Assembly: GCA_900314485.1 (NCBI GenBank)
Contig: OMVL01000018.1
Location: 1 to 51,210 of the forward strand
DNA: 51,210 nucleotides
Origin: an uncultured Eubacteriales bacterium
GTDB lineage: Bacteria > Bacillota > Clostridia > Oscillospirales > Oscillospiraceae
Reading direction: 5' to 3'
Below the pieces are notes generated by a model. The model was not told the DNA's origin. It saw only the letters and a program-made list of their open reading frames with translations, and did not search any database. The position numbers and the translations under genes were made by a program. Below are positions 33,849 through 42,179 of this stretch, one piece after another. Position 1 is the stretch's first letter, and each line of letters starts with the position of its first letter.

Positions 33849-36800
33849 ATGAAGCTGAAATCGATGGTAAAGCGAGTGCTGAAGAAGGTGGGAATCATTC
33901 CTGACAAGCGGTCGGCCAAACAGGCCAAGGGCGCCAAGGAGAAGAATGGAGCAACACCGCAGGAGCTTTCCGAGGCTGAATTGGAGCGCCTGGCACTGGA
34001 GGCGGAAGAAAAGGCCAGACAGGAAGCGGAAAAAGAGGAATTGGAAGCTGTTATACAGCGCTATGCCGAATTTGACAGAGACCATGTGTGGGCATTTGTA
34101 GCAGGAAATTACAGCCAGGATTTCCGGGGAAATCCCAAGTACCTGTTTATCTATATCAACAAGTACCGTCCGGACATTGCGGCCTATTGGCTGTGCAGCG
34201 ATGAGGAGACCATTGCACAGGTGCGGGCTCTGGGTTATCAGGCGTATCGGCCGGAGACACCGGCAGCCCAGTATGTGATCAACCGCACAGGCGTTTTTGC
34301 CGCCGAACATGTTAAAATAAATATCCCGAGCGGTCTGGAGGATGTGAAGTACCTCAATCTTTGGCACGGTGTTGGCGGCGTAAAGGCAGTGGAGCGGAGT
34401 CTTACCACCGGGCGGCTGGCCATAGAGATCGCAAAAAAGTACGTCAACAGAAATGCGTTTTACCGGACGCATGAGCTGTATCTGGCACCGTCCCGGTTCA
34501 TAGAATCCATTGCTATGGAGCAGCTGGGTCTGGACGAAGACAAAATCATTCGTGCCGGCTATCCCCGCTGCCTCTATCAGAAAAACTACGAGAGAGTGGC
34601 AAGCTTTGACCACGATCTGCGCCGCAGCAGACAGCTGCCGGAGGATACTCGCCTGGCGGCATACGTGCCGACATACCGCAATGAAAACGGCACGGAGCTG
34701 TTTACCCATGCGATCCCAGACATTGACCGGCTGATCGAGGTTTGTGAAAAAGAACACATTCTCATGGTGTTTAAGATGCACCCGATATTGGAAGACGAGA
34801 TGGGCTTCCAGCAGGCCAAGGAGGCCTATCAGGACTGCAAGTGGCTGTGCTTCTGGGACAATCGGGACGACTTCTACGAAGTGATGGATCAGATGGATCT
34901 GTGCATCATGGACTATTCCTCCATTTTCACCGATTTCCTCTCTGTGGGGGTAAAGCACTTCCTGCGCTATACCTTTGACTTTGACAATGAGGACCTGGAC
35001 TTCCCGATGGACTATGACGAGGCGACGCTGGGCCGCAGATGCCGCACTTTTGAAGAACTGCTTGCCGCTCTGGGCGATTACGAGAAGGATGATCTCACAG
35101 AGAGCATCGAGCGGATCACAAAGCTGTACTGGGAATATTCCGACAATGACAGCATGGAGCGGATCATTGAGCAGACCATTGCCTTTGTCCCGGAAAAGCG
35201 GGAATTTCCCACCCTTTACAGCTTTGACGTTTTCGATACGCTGATCTCCAGGAAGGTGCTCGATCCCATCGGTATCTTCTATTATGTAAGAGAGCGTATC
35301 CAGGACCGGGGCGGCTTCCCCATGCCGCTGATCATGGACTATCCCAAGATCCGAAGCGCTGCCGAGTCGGTTATGCGGGAATTTTATCACAAGACGATCG
35401 CCCTGCGGCAGTCCGACCGGGTGGAGGTCACACTTGATGAGATCATTGCCCGCATTGCCACGACCTACAGTCTTACCCCGGAGCAGGCGTCGCTGCTGAA
35501 GGAGTGGGAGCTGAGGGCAGAGCTGGAAAATGTGATCCCGCTGCCGGAGCAGATCGACCAGGTGAAGCGTCTGCTGGAAAACGGCGACACCGTCGTGCTG
35601 ATCAGCGATATGTATCTGCCCAAGGATGTCATTGAGCAGATGCTGGAAAAGGCAGATCCGGTGCTTTCAAAGCTGCCGCTGTTCCTGTCCAACGAATACG
35701 GGGTGCTCAAGACCTCCAAAATGCTCTACCTGGAGGTATATAAGAGCTTCAAGCCGTTCTACGATTTCGGACAGTGGATCCACTACGGCGATAATCCCTG
35801 TGCAGACTGGAACCAGGCGGCTGGGTTTGGGATCCGTGTCAGAAAAGTGCGCAAGCCCGGCTTCAAGGACATGCATCGGCAGCTGGTGGAGGAACTGGGC
35901 ACGTACGACAGCTACCTGGTTGCCGCCATGCAGGCAAGGCTTTGCCAGGAGACATTTTCCGCGAAAGACGAATTTGTCTGCTCTTACGTTTCCCTCTGCA
36001 TGGTCCCCTATATCGACTGGGTGCTGAGGGACGCTGTGCGCAGAGGATATGAGACGCTGTACTTTATTTCTCGGGACGGCCATCCGCTCAAGCGTGTTGC
36101 GGACGCTCTGATCGAGGAGCGGGGCCTGAAGATCAAGACGAAGTATATCTACGCCTCCCGAAGAGCGTGGAGAATTCCGTCCTTCATCCATGATATTGAT
36201 GAAGATTTCTGGCTGGGACATGGCAATTTTACCGATGTGATCTCCAAGGAAAAGCTCTTCCGGGCCATGGACTTAGACGAGGAGACCTTCCGCAGACTGT
36301 TTCCGGCCATCGACCCGGATGCCATCGACTTTGAAGATGGCGCAACGCGCAACAGACTGGTTGAGATCTTTAAGAACTCCGCCGATTACCGGGAGTACCT
36401 GCTGGCACAGAGCGCAAAGGAGCGGGTGCTGGTCAGCGGCTATCTGGCCCAGGAGATCGATCGAAACGAGCAGTTCGCCATTGTGGAATACTGGGGCCGG
36501 GGCTATACGCAGGACAACATGGTGCGCCTCTGGCAGGACATTGTGGGAGAAGAGGTGAGCGTACCGTTCTACTATACCCGCACTACGCTGCCTACGCTCG
36601 GATCTTCCATCCGCTACAATTTCACCACCAACGCCGTAAGGCAGTTCTTCCTGGAGGGCATCTTCGCAAATATGCCCTATCGAAGTGTGGAGGAATATGA
36701 GGAGAAGGACGGGAAAATCGTTCCCATCATTCGCAAGATCTCCTATCAGGAGGACCTGTATGAGTCCATGCAGAAGTACCTGCCTGAATTTGCCAGAAGG

Positions 36801-38324
36801 TATGCAAGACTTGACTTGCTGCACCCTGAAGATACAGATCATATGCTGTATGACTTTGCGCTGAACTATTACGGAGAAAATCTGACCAATCCCGCCTACG
36901 CAGAGCAGATTGGGCCGCTGATCGATTCTGTGGCCCTCTATGGAAAAAAACGTGAATTTGCCCCTCCCTACACAATGGAACTGCTGGACCGCTTTGCAAA
37001 CAAGGAGATCTCAAGAGGCTCCATGAAGGTCACCACCAGCGTGAACATGTCTGTGACCCGCTCGGATGAAGCGGTCAAGAAGCGCTACTTCGAAATGTAC
37101 CAGATCCTGCCCGAAGACGAAAATCTGGCAGGTGGCCGTCTGCTCTCGGAAAAGGAGATCGAGGAAAACAGAGCATATCAGGAAAAATATACCGCGCTGA
37201 GCCAACGGGCCTCTGATTTCAGCCATCTGTATGAAGACGCCATCCAAACAGTGGAGATCTCTGATCAGATCCTGATCCTCTCCGAGGGCAAGAAGAAGTC
37301 CAAGGACCGCATGGACCTGCTGGAGGCCGGCTTGAAAAAGCAGGACCGCTATGAGGTTAAGACGCTGCTGCTAGGCAAGCGGAAGGCAGCTGACGATGAG
37401 GCGCTGGCCAGAGAAATTGCCTCTGCCAGATACCTTGTCATGCCAAAGCCCATCAGCTTCCTTGCCAAGACGGCCTTCCGTGAGGGGACAGAGGCGATCC
37501 TGCTTCCCGCAACGCCCTTTGTCCTCTACAACGGAGGACTACAGGTAAGCGCATTCCTCAAGTGGAAGAAGAAGTATGCCGCATTGGCGGCAGGAAATGA
37601 CTTTTCTGTGATCCAGGTGCCCGCTGCAAGCAGGGCGGAGTATTTCCGGAAATGCTACGGCACCAGAAGCGACGTCAGATGCGACCTGCTGGGCAACTAT
37701 ATGACCGATGTCTATTTCGACGACGCCTTCCGTGCCGGTGCGGAGGAGAAGCTACTCCGGCTCTTCCCGGAGGCGGCCGGCAAAAAGCGGATCCTCTATA
37801 TGCCCAGATGGCGCACCCGGAAGAACTGCCCCGAGTGGCTGGACATCCTGGATATGGAGCTGCTGCGGGATCTGATCGGAGAAGAGTACGTGGTGCTTGT
37901 CTGGTTCAACAAAGAGCAGATGCTCCTGGAGACCATGAACACCATTGATGTGCCCGGCTTTAGCAAGCTGCTCCTCAAGGGCATGATGCTGCGTGAGATG
38001 ATGAGCGCCAGTGACGTCATTATCGGCGACTACAATGACACCTTCTTTGAGACGCCCATTGTGCGCAAACCGGCATTTTCCACGGCCTATGACTATGAGC
38101 AGGTGACCCAATCGGGCAATATGTCCATTAACGCAAATTCCTTTGAGCAATTCCTGTTCTGCCCGGTCATTCGCACCGCTCCTGAGCTGGCAGAGCATCT
38201 GAAACACATCGACCAGTACGATTTTACAGCCATGGATGCCTTTAAAGAGGAGTTTTTGACCATGTGCGACGGACACTCAACAGAACGGATCGCGGACTAC
38301 CTGACCGAAAACCGTCACAATTGA
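33849..38324 (+). CDS. Four-part polymer synthase: TagF-like / HAD / middle domain / degenerate TagF-like
   Basis: The protein has 1491 residues, cytoplasmic, with a basic N-terminus and a Glu/Ala/Lys-rich coiled coil (35-70). Residues 80-450 are a CDP-glycerol glycerophosphotransferase-type (TagB/TagF) domain with LWHGVGG (about 171), KMHPIL (about 309) and MDYSSIFTDF (about 354), so it has the expected catalytic residues. Residues 455-690 are an HAD-like hydrolase (FDVFDTLISRK, ISDMYLPKD, HYGDNPCADW). Residues 700-1100 form a conserved middle region (YETLYFISRDGHPLKRVADA; EYWGRGYTQDNM) often fused to HADs in capsule loci. Residues 1138-1475 are a second TagF-like domain in which WHG and KMHP are missing and DYSS is DYND. 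It probably builds a polyol-phosphate chain. It diverges from the sugar-decoration operon. Confidence 0.85.
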   Translation: MKLKSMVKRVLKKVGIIPDKRSAKQAKGAKEKNGATPQELSEAELERLALEAEEKARQEAEKEELEAVIQRYAEFDRDHVWAFVAGNYSQDFRGNPKYLFIYINKYRPDIAAYWLCSDEETIAQVRALGYQAYRPETPAAQYVINRTGVFAAEHVKINIPSGLEDVKYLNLWHGVGGVKAVERSLTTGRLAIEIAKKYVNRNAFYRTHELYLAPSRFIESIAMEQLGLDEDKIIRAGYPRCLYQKNYERVASFDHDLRRSRQLPEDTRLAAYVPTYRNENGTELFTHAIPDIDRLIEVCEKEHILMVFKMHPILEDEMGFQQAKEAYQDCKWLCFWDNRDDFYEVMDQMDLCIMDYSSIFTDFLSVGVKHFLRYTFDFDNEDLDFPMDYDEATLGRRCRTFEELLAALGDYEKDDLTESIERITKLYWEYSDNDSMERIIEQTIAFVPEKREFPTLYSFDVFDTLISRKVLDPIGIFYYVRERIQDRGGFPMPLIMDYPKIRSAAESVMREFYHKTIALRQSDRVEVTLDEIIARIATTYSLTPEQASLLKEWELRAELENVIPLPEQIDQVKRLLENGDTVVLISDMYLPKDVIEQMLEKADPVLSKLPLFLSNEYGVLKTSKMLYLEVYKSFKPFYDFGQWIHYGDNPCADWNQAAGFGIRVRKVRKPGFKDMHRQLVEELGTYDSYLVAAMQARLCQETFSAKDEFVCSYVSLCMVPYIDWVLRDAVRRGYETLYFISRDGHPLKRVADALIEERGLKIKTKYIYASRRAWRIPSFIHDIDEDFWLGHGNFTDVISKEKLFRAMDLDEETFRRLFPAIDPDAIDFEDGATRNRLVEIFKNSADYREYLLAQSAKERVLVSGYLAQEIDRNEQFAIVEYWGRGYTQDNMVRLWQDIVGEEVSVPFYYTRTTLPTLGSSIRYNFTTNAVRQFFLEGIFANMPYRSVEEYEEKDGKIVPIIRKISYQEDLYESMQKYLPEFARRYARLDLLHPEDTDHMLYDFALNYYGENLTNPAYAEQIGPLIDSVALYGKKREFAPPYTMELLDRFANKEISRGSMKVTTSVNMSVTRSDEAVKKRYFEMYQILPEDENLAGGRLLSEKEIEENRAYQEKYTALSQRASDFSHLYEDAIQTVEISDQILILSEGKKKSKDRMDLLEAGLKKQDRYEVKTLLLGKRKAADDEALAREIASARYLVMPKPISFLAKTAFREGTEAILLPATPFVLYNGGLQVSAFLKWKKKYAALAAGNDFSVIQVPAASRAEYFRKCYGTRSDVRCDLLGNYMTDVYFDDAFRAGAEEKLLRLFPEAAGKKRILYMPRWRTRKNCPEWLDILDMELLRDLIGEEYVVLVWFNKEQMLLETMNTIDVPGFSKLLLKGMMLREMMSASDVIIGDYNDTFFETPIVRKPAFSTAYDYEQVTQSGNMSINANSFEQFLFCPVIRTAPELAEHLKHIDQYDFTAMDAFKEEFLTMCDGHSTERIADYLTENRHN

Positions 38325-38367
38325 CAGTCTCCTTCCCACATCGACATCTTTATGAGGAGGATTTCGC

Positions 38368-38583
38368 ATGGACCTGAAAAACGGTACGATCACCATCGGC
38401 CAGCTGGCCAAGAACCCCAAGGCAATTGAGCTGCTCAATCAATACGGCAAAGACCTGATCCACCATCCCATGGCCATCGTGGTCAAGGGATGGACGGTGA
38501 ATCAGGCGATTGCCTTTGCCCGGAAGCACGGAGCGAGAGAGGAGCAGATCCAGACAGTGCTTCGCCAGCTGGAATCGATCTGA
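38368..38583 (+). CDS. Small DUF1858-like protein
   Basis: The protein has 71 residues. ATG 38368 follows GAGGAGGATTTCGC. The pattern ITIGQLAKNPKAIELLNQYG, then TVNQAIAFARKHG and a final helix, resembles the DUF1858 helical fold, but without its cysteines. The function is unknown. It follows the 1491-residue synthase by 43 bases and may be co-transcribed with it. Its last 101 bases overlap the convergent CmpB-like gene. Confidence 0.65.
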   Translation: MDLKNGTITIGQLAKNPKAIELLNQYGKDLIHHPMAIVVKGWTVNQAIAFARKHGAREEQIQTVLRQLESI

Positions 38584-39097
38584 CCCACCAGCGAAGGCTC
38601 TGTGTAGAGTGACTGCGCCGCAGCACCTGTCCGGTAAAAAACCAGTCCAGCAAAAACATAGCCCCGAACGCAGCGATGATGTCCTCTGGCATCATCGCTG
38701 TGAGTTGTTCTACGGCCGGCTGCACAAAATAGACCAGCACAACGGCAAGCAGCCCCCATGCCAGCGTAAAGGGCAGAGAGACCCTGCCGTTCACATGGCC
38801 GGGCAGATGGCTGTAATCCCAGAAGAAGACACCCCAGGCCTTTTCGTAGTACCAGGAGAGGAGATACTCCGCTCCGGTGGCCGCCAGTGCGGCGGCAGGA
38901 AAGAGGAGGAGTGGGCGGGCCTGCATTTCTGCCGGCAGCAGCAAAATCCCCACCGCTCCCACGCCGTAGACGGGGCACAGGGGCAGAAACAGCATACACT
39001 TGCGGTCCTTTTTTGTGCCGCCGGTGACTCTGGTAAATACAACTTCCAGCAAAAAGCCCACAGCGGAATAAAAGAGAAAATACCAAACCAGTTCCAT
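38483..39097 (-). CDS. CmpB-like putative ABC-transporter permease (membrane protein)
   Basis: The protein has 204 residues from ATG 39097 (GGGAGGTGCGAC upstream; 8 residues shorter than the open frame). It has five hydrophobic segments in the PF06541/CmpB pattern: YFLFYSAVGFLLEVVFTRVT, CMLFLPLCPVYGVGAVGILL, EYLLSWYYEKAWGVFFWDYS, then NGRVSLPFTLAWGLLAV, and FGAMFLLDWFF. Proteins of this family are often called permeases, but their transport role is not proven. The last 35 residues (after SLRWWVR) look unlike the family and lie antisense to the small gene at 38368, so the stop may have been moved by a mutation. Confidence 0.8.
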   Translation of the reverse strand: MELVWYFLFYSAVGFLLEVVFTRVTGGTKKDRKCMLFLPLCPVYGVGAVGILLLPAEMQARPLLLFPAAALAATGAEYLLSWYYEKAWGVFFWDYSHLPGHVNGRVSLPFTLAWGLLAVVLVYFVQPAVEQLTAMMPEDIIAAFGAMFLLDWFFTGQVLRRSHSTQSLRWWVRSIPAGEALSGSAPLSLRASGQRQSPDSPSIP

Positions 39098-39191
39098 GTC
39101 GCACCTCCCGTCTGTTAACATGCCGCAAATGGGCCAAATTATGACGCAAAAAGCCCTCCCATTTTCATGTAAAACGGCGGAGGCGGAAACC

Positions 39192-39220
39192 TTGTCGGAA
39201 TCAGTCTCCTATGATAGAAT
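39192..39220 (+). promoter_or_regulatory. pyrB promoter
   Basis: TTGTCG (39192-39197), a 17-base spacer and TAGAAT (39215-39220) lie 30 bases before the GTG start. Confidence 0.5.
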
Positions 39221-39250
39221 AATACGAATCGAAAAAAAGGAGCGATAACG

Positions 39251-40318
39251 GTGAGTTTTCGGCATCTGATTGATTTCGGTGACCTGACACGCCGGGACTG
39301 GGAGGAGATCTACGCCCGGGCCGAGCGGATCATGGACGCGCCGGAGCGCTATATGGACGCCTGCCACGGTAAGCTGGAGGCAAGTCTCTTCTTTGAGCCA
39401 TCTACCCGCACAAACTTTTCCTTCCAGACCGCCATGCTCCGTCTGGGCGGCACGACCTTCGGCTTTGCCGATCCCAGAAGCTCCTCCACCGCCAAGGGCG
39501 AGACGTTGAAGGACACGATCAAGATGGTCTCCGCCTACTCCGATGTCATCGTCATGCGCAATCCAAAAGAGGGCGCTGCCAAGGCCGCCAGTCTCTACTC
39601 CGAGGTGCCGGTCATCAACGCCGGCGACGGCGGGCATATGCACCCCACCCAGACCATGGCGGATCTGACTACCATCACCCGCCTTCGGGGCAGCGTGGAC
39701 GGTATCTCCATCGGCCTCTGCGGCGATTTGAAAAACGGTCGAACGGTCCACTCCCTCATCAAGGCTTTGGCCAAATTTAACGACATCAAATTTTACCTCA
39801 TCAGCCCCCGGGAGCTGGCACTGCCGGAGTATATGCGTATCTTTATGCGGGAAAACGGCATGCGGTTTACCGAAGTTACCAATATGGAGCCGGTGATCCC
39901 CATGCTGGACGTGCTGTATATGACCCGCATCCAGCGGGAGCGGTTCATTGACCCGTTGGAATACGAGCGTAACAAGGGCGTCTATATCCTCAGCCGCCGT
40001 AAGCTGGCCCGGGCCAAGCCCAAGCTGATGGTGCTCCACCCCCTGCCTCGGGTGGATGAGATCGACGTGGACGTGGACGATGACCCCAGAGCCGCCTACT
40101 TTGAGCAGGCCCGCTTCGGCATGTACGCCCGAATGGCGCTTCTGATGGATCTCGCCAACCAGGGCCACAAAAAGCCGGAGCCGGTGGAGATCTGCACAAA
40201 CCCCGTCTGCTCCAACCCCAACTGCATCACCCAGACAGAGGGGAGTTATCTGCCCGCCCTGACCAAGGTGATCGGGGGCATGGAGTGCTGCGCCTACTGC
40301 GACAAGGAGCTGCGATAA
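39251..40318 (+). CDS. pyrB: Aspartate carbamoyltransferase with fused PyrI-type zinc domain
   Basis: The protein has 355 residues from GTG 39251 (AAGGAGCGATAACG upstream). It joins carbamoyl phosphate and aspartate, the first committed step of pyrimidine synthesis. The carbamoyl-phosphate loop FEPSTRTNFSFQTAM is near residue 48, HMHPTQTMADL near 135, GDLKNGRTVHSL near 160 and LHPLPRVDEI near 262. The catalytic part ends near 310; normal PyrB is about 305 residues. The extra tail has CSNPNC and, 30 residues on, CAYCDKEL, matching the zinc site of the regulatory subunit PyrI (CPNSNC...CKYCEKEF). No separate pyrI is seen. The gene stands alone, just before the tRNA operon. Confidence 0.95.
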   Translation: MSFRHLIDFGDLTRRDWEEIYARAERIMDAPERYMDACHGKLEASLFFEPSTRTNFSFQTAMLRLGGTTFGFADPRSSSTAKGETLKDTIKMVSAYSDVIVMRNPKEGAAKAASLYSEVPVINAGDGGHMHPTQTMADLTTITRLRGSVDGISIGLCGDLKNGRTVHSLIKALAKFNDIKFYLISPRELALPEYMRIFMRENGMRFTEVTNMEPVIPMLDVLYMTRIQRERFIDPLEYERNKGVYILSRRKLARAKPKLMVLHPLPRVDEIDVDVDDDPRAAYFEQARFGMYARMALLMDLANQGHKKPEPVEICTNPVCSNPNCITQTEGSYLPALTKVIGGMECCAYCDKELR

Positions 40319-40344
40319 TTCTTGCCCGGATTGGAAGAAAAAAC

Positions 40345-40373
40345 TTGACAACCTCGTATAGCCGTGATAAAAT
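40345..40373 (+). promoter_or_regulatory. Promoter of the tRNA operon
   Basis: TTGACA (40345-40350), a 17-base spacer and TAAAAT (40368-40373) form a near-consensus promoter, about 20 bases before tRNA-Gly. Confidence 0.85.
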
Positions 40374-40393
40374 GTTCAAGCTGATAACGGCCT

Positions 40394-40467
40394 GCGGGTG
40401 TAGTTCAATGGCAGAATCCCAGCCTTCCAAGCTGGTCGTGTGGGTTCGATTCCCATCACCCGCTCCA
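40394..40467 (+). tRNA. tRNA-Gly (TCC)
   Basis: Acceptor arms GCGGGTG/CACCCGC, anticodon loop CTTCCAA (TCC) and T-loop GGTTCGATTCC all fit. Its CCA end is encoded (40465-40467), unlike the other tRNAs of the cluster. Confidence 0.97.
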
Positions 40468-40470
40468 TAT

Positions 40471-40521
<51 letters not shown>

Positions 40522-40544
<23 letters not shown>

Positions 40545-40647
40545 CTTGGCTGCTGTTGGGCATCGAGGACTCGCAATGAGAGAAAAGCAACATGCCGGGG
40601 GCATGTTGCAACCTCGATTGTCGAGTCTCGTCAGGCGTATTTGGCTG
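40522..40647 (+). repeat. tRNA-Arg 3'-end duplication flanking a hairpin
   Basis: The 3' end of tRNA-Arg plus following bases (TCAGGCGTACTTGGCTG, ending 40551) recurs as TCAGGCGTATTTGGCTG ending 40647; over about 28 bases all but three agree. Between them are an inverted T-arm piece (GGACTCG, 40567-40573) and a perfect hairpin GCAACATGCC (40587-40596)/GGCATGTTGC (40600-40609). The layout parallels the element after tRNA-Lys. Confidence 0.6.
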
Positions 40648-40708
40648 GACTTGAGCGGCTCTCAGGCCTTGCGTCTCCGTTCCGGTCGTGATTCCGTTAC
40701 AGTAATAT

Positions 40709-40783
<75 letters not shown>

Positions 40784-40862
40784 CTTCCTGCATGGCAGAG
40801 AACCAGGCCAGAACGGTACCCCGCCGCTTCTGGCTTTTATTCACTCTGGCTTGCATCTATGG

Positions 40863-40934
40863 TGGGATGTCGCCAAGTGGTAAGGCACGGGACTTTGACT
40901 CCCGCATTCGTGGGTTCGAGTCCCGCCATCCCAG
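40863..40934 (+). tRNA. tRNA-Gln (TTG)
   Basis: Acceptor arms TGGGATG/CATCCCA, anticodon loop CTTTGAC (TTG), T-loop GTTCGAGTC. CCA is not encoded. Confidence 0.97.
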
Positions 40935-40941
40935 TATATTT

Positions 40942-41014
40942 GACCTGTTAGCTCAGTCGGCAGAGCACCTGCCTTTTAAGCAGGGTGTCCGGGGTTCGAA
41001 TCCCCGACAGGTCA
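40942..41014 (+). tRNA. tRNA-Lys (TTT)
   Basis: Acceptor arms GACCTGT/ACAGGTC, anticodon loop CTTTTAA (TTT), T-loop GTTCGAATC. CCA is not encoded. It is the last tRNA of the operon; fragments of its 3' end recur downstream. Confidence 0.97.
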
Positions 41015-41019
41015 GAAGG

Positions 41020-41051
41020 AAAAAGCAACCGCACCTGCGGTTGCTTTTTTT
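41020..41051 (+). terminator. Terminator of the tRNA operon
   Basis: AAAAAGCAACCGCA (41020-41033) pairs with TGCGGTTGCTTTTT (from 41036), with a 2-base loop and seven T residues. It is 6 bases after tRNA-Lys. Confidence 0.9.
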
Positions 41052-41104
41052 CATTCCAGACCTGTCGGGGATTCGAAGTGAAATCCCAAGTCTCCGGGGG
41101 AGAC
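41038..41104 (+). repeat. 67-bp direct repeat, copy 1
   Basis: This copy runs from CGGTTGCTTTTTTT, the right arm of the tRNA terminator, to CTCCGGGGGAGAC. By eye it is identical over all 67 bases to 41197-41263. It includes GACCTGTCGGGGATTCGAA, the inverse of the tRNA-Lys 3' end. Confidence 0.85.
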
Positions 41105-41162
41105 TTGCTTCAACCAGTGCGCACACTGGTTGATTCCAAAATTCTCCGAATCCCCGCAGGTC
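41059..41162. repeat. tRNA-Lys-derived palindromic element
   Basis: The left arm GACCTGTCGGGGATTCGAAG (41059-41078) and right arm CTCCGAATCCCCGCAGGTC (41144-41162) are inverse copies, with one base missing, of the same tRNA-Lys 3' end. Inside are two more hairpins: TCTCC-GGG-GGAGA (41091-41103) and CAACCAGTG-CGCA-CACTGGTTG (41111-41132). The unit would fold into a branched, cloverleaf-like shape. Confidence 0.7.
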
Positions 41163-41196
41163 ATGCCGATGCCGGCTTCTGATGGGTCGAGGGCAG

Positions 41197-41263
41197 CGGT
41201 TGCTTTTTTTCATTCCAGACCTGTCGGGGATTCGAAGTGAAATCCCAAGTCTCCGGGGGAGAC
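41197..41263 (+). repeat. 67-bp direct repeat, copy 2
   Basis: This is the second copy of the 67-bp unit, 159 bases after the first. It keeps the terminator's T-run arm but not the left arm of that hairpin, so it is a partial duplication. The palindromic right half is missing here. Confidence 0.85.
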
Positions 41264-41291
41264 GTTCAGCCGTCGGCATCCACACCGCCCC

Positions 41292-41320
41292 TTGCATAAA
41301 ACCGTGAGATATAGTATAGT
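41292..41320 (+). promoter_or_regulatory. pflA promoter
   Basis: TTGCAT (41292-41297), a 17-base spacer and TATAGT (41315-41320) lie about 45 bases before the ATG. Confidence 0.6.
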
Positions 41321-41366
41321 TTACCTGATATAACATTTTAGTGCACAAGAGGAAGGAAACAAAGCT

Positions 41367-42119
41367 ATGAGTCAAGAGAGCAAGCCTGTGGGCCGTATCC
41401 ACTCCCACGAAACCTTTGGACTGGTGGACGGCCCCGGCGTTCGATATGTGGTATTTATGCAGGGCTGCCGGATGCGCTGCCAGTATTGCCATAACCCGGA
41501 CACCTGGAAGCTGTCCGGGGGCGAGGAGTGGACGGCAGAGGCGCTGTTTCAAAAGTGCTGGCGGTATCACACCTACTGGCGCAATAACGGCGGCATCACC
41601 GTCTCCGGCGGGGAGCCTTTGCTTCAGATCGACTTTTTGATTGAATTCTTCAAGCTGGCAAAGCAAAAGGGCGTCAATACGACGCTGGACACTGCCGGAA
41701 ACCCCTTCACGCTGGAGGAGCCCTTTATCGGCAAGTTTGAGGAGTTGATGCAATACACCGACCTGGTCATGCTGGACCTGAAGCAGACGGACGCCGCTGC
41801 TCACAAAAAACTGACGGGCTGGGACAACGGCAACATCCTGGAAATGGCCCGCTGGCTCTCCGACCACGGCAAGGATATGTGGATCCGCCGGGTGCTGGTG
41901 CCGGGGGTGACGGACGGAGAAGAAGAGCTGAAACAGCTCAAACAGTTTATTGACAGCCTCAAAACCGTCAAGCGGGTGGAAATTCTGCCCTATCACACCC
42001 TGGGTCAATTCAAGTGGGAGAACCTGAACATTCCTTACCCCCTGGAGGATGTGCCCACGCCCACACCGGAACAGGTGGCTGAGGCAGAGGCCATTCTGGG
42101 CATTGAGCATCACGACTGA
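41367..42119 (+). CDS. pflA: Pyruvate formate-lyase activating enzyme
   Basis: The protein has 250 residues, the usual length. It is a radical-SAM enzyme that makes the glycyl radical on PflB. The cluster motif CRMRCQYC (CxxxCxxC) is near residue 33, preceded by GLVDGPGVRYVVFMQG, a PflA hallmark. GGITVSGGEPLLQ (the GGE SAM-binding motif) is near 73. ATG 41367 follows AGGAAGGAAACAAAGCT. It has its own promoter and terminator, and is 16 kb from pflB instead of beside it as in E. coli. Confidence 0.96.
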   Translation: MSQESKPVGRIHSHETFGLVDGPGVRYVVFMQGCRMRCQYCHNPDTWKLSGGEEWTAEALFQKCWRYHTYWRNNGGITVSGGEPLLQIDFLIEFFKLAKQKGVNTTLDTAGNPFTLEEPFIGKFEELMQYTDLVMLDLKQTDAAAHKKLTGWDNGNILEMARWLSDHGKDMWIRRVLVPGVTDGEEELKQLKQFIDSLKTVKRVEILPYHTLGQFKWENLNIPYPLEDVPTPTPEQVAEAEAILGIEHHD

Positions 42120-42125
42120 ACAAAA

Positions 42126-42168
42126 CAAGACCCGCACCTTTGCACAAACACAGAGGTGCGGGTCTTTC
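42126..42168. terminator. Terminator between pflA and the lipoprotein gene
   Basis: GACCCGCACCT (42129-42139) pairs with AGGTGCGGGTC (42154-42164), followed by TTT. It is placed to end pflA and, less well, the convergent lipoprotein gene. Confidence 0.8.
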
Positions 42169-42179
42169 TGTTGTCATTG

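Noticed and set aside
40953-42137. Minus-strand ORF of 394 codons across tRNA-Lys, the 67-bp repeats and pflA
   Set aside because: It is antisense to a tRNA and an intact pflA; its repeated peptide (LRIPDRSGMKKSN) only mirrors the DNA repeat.
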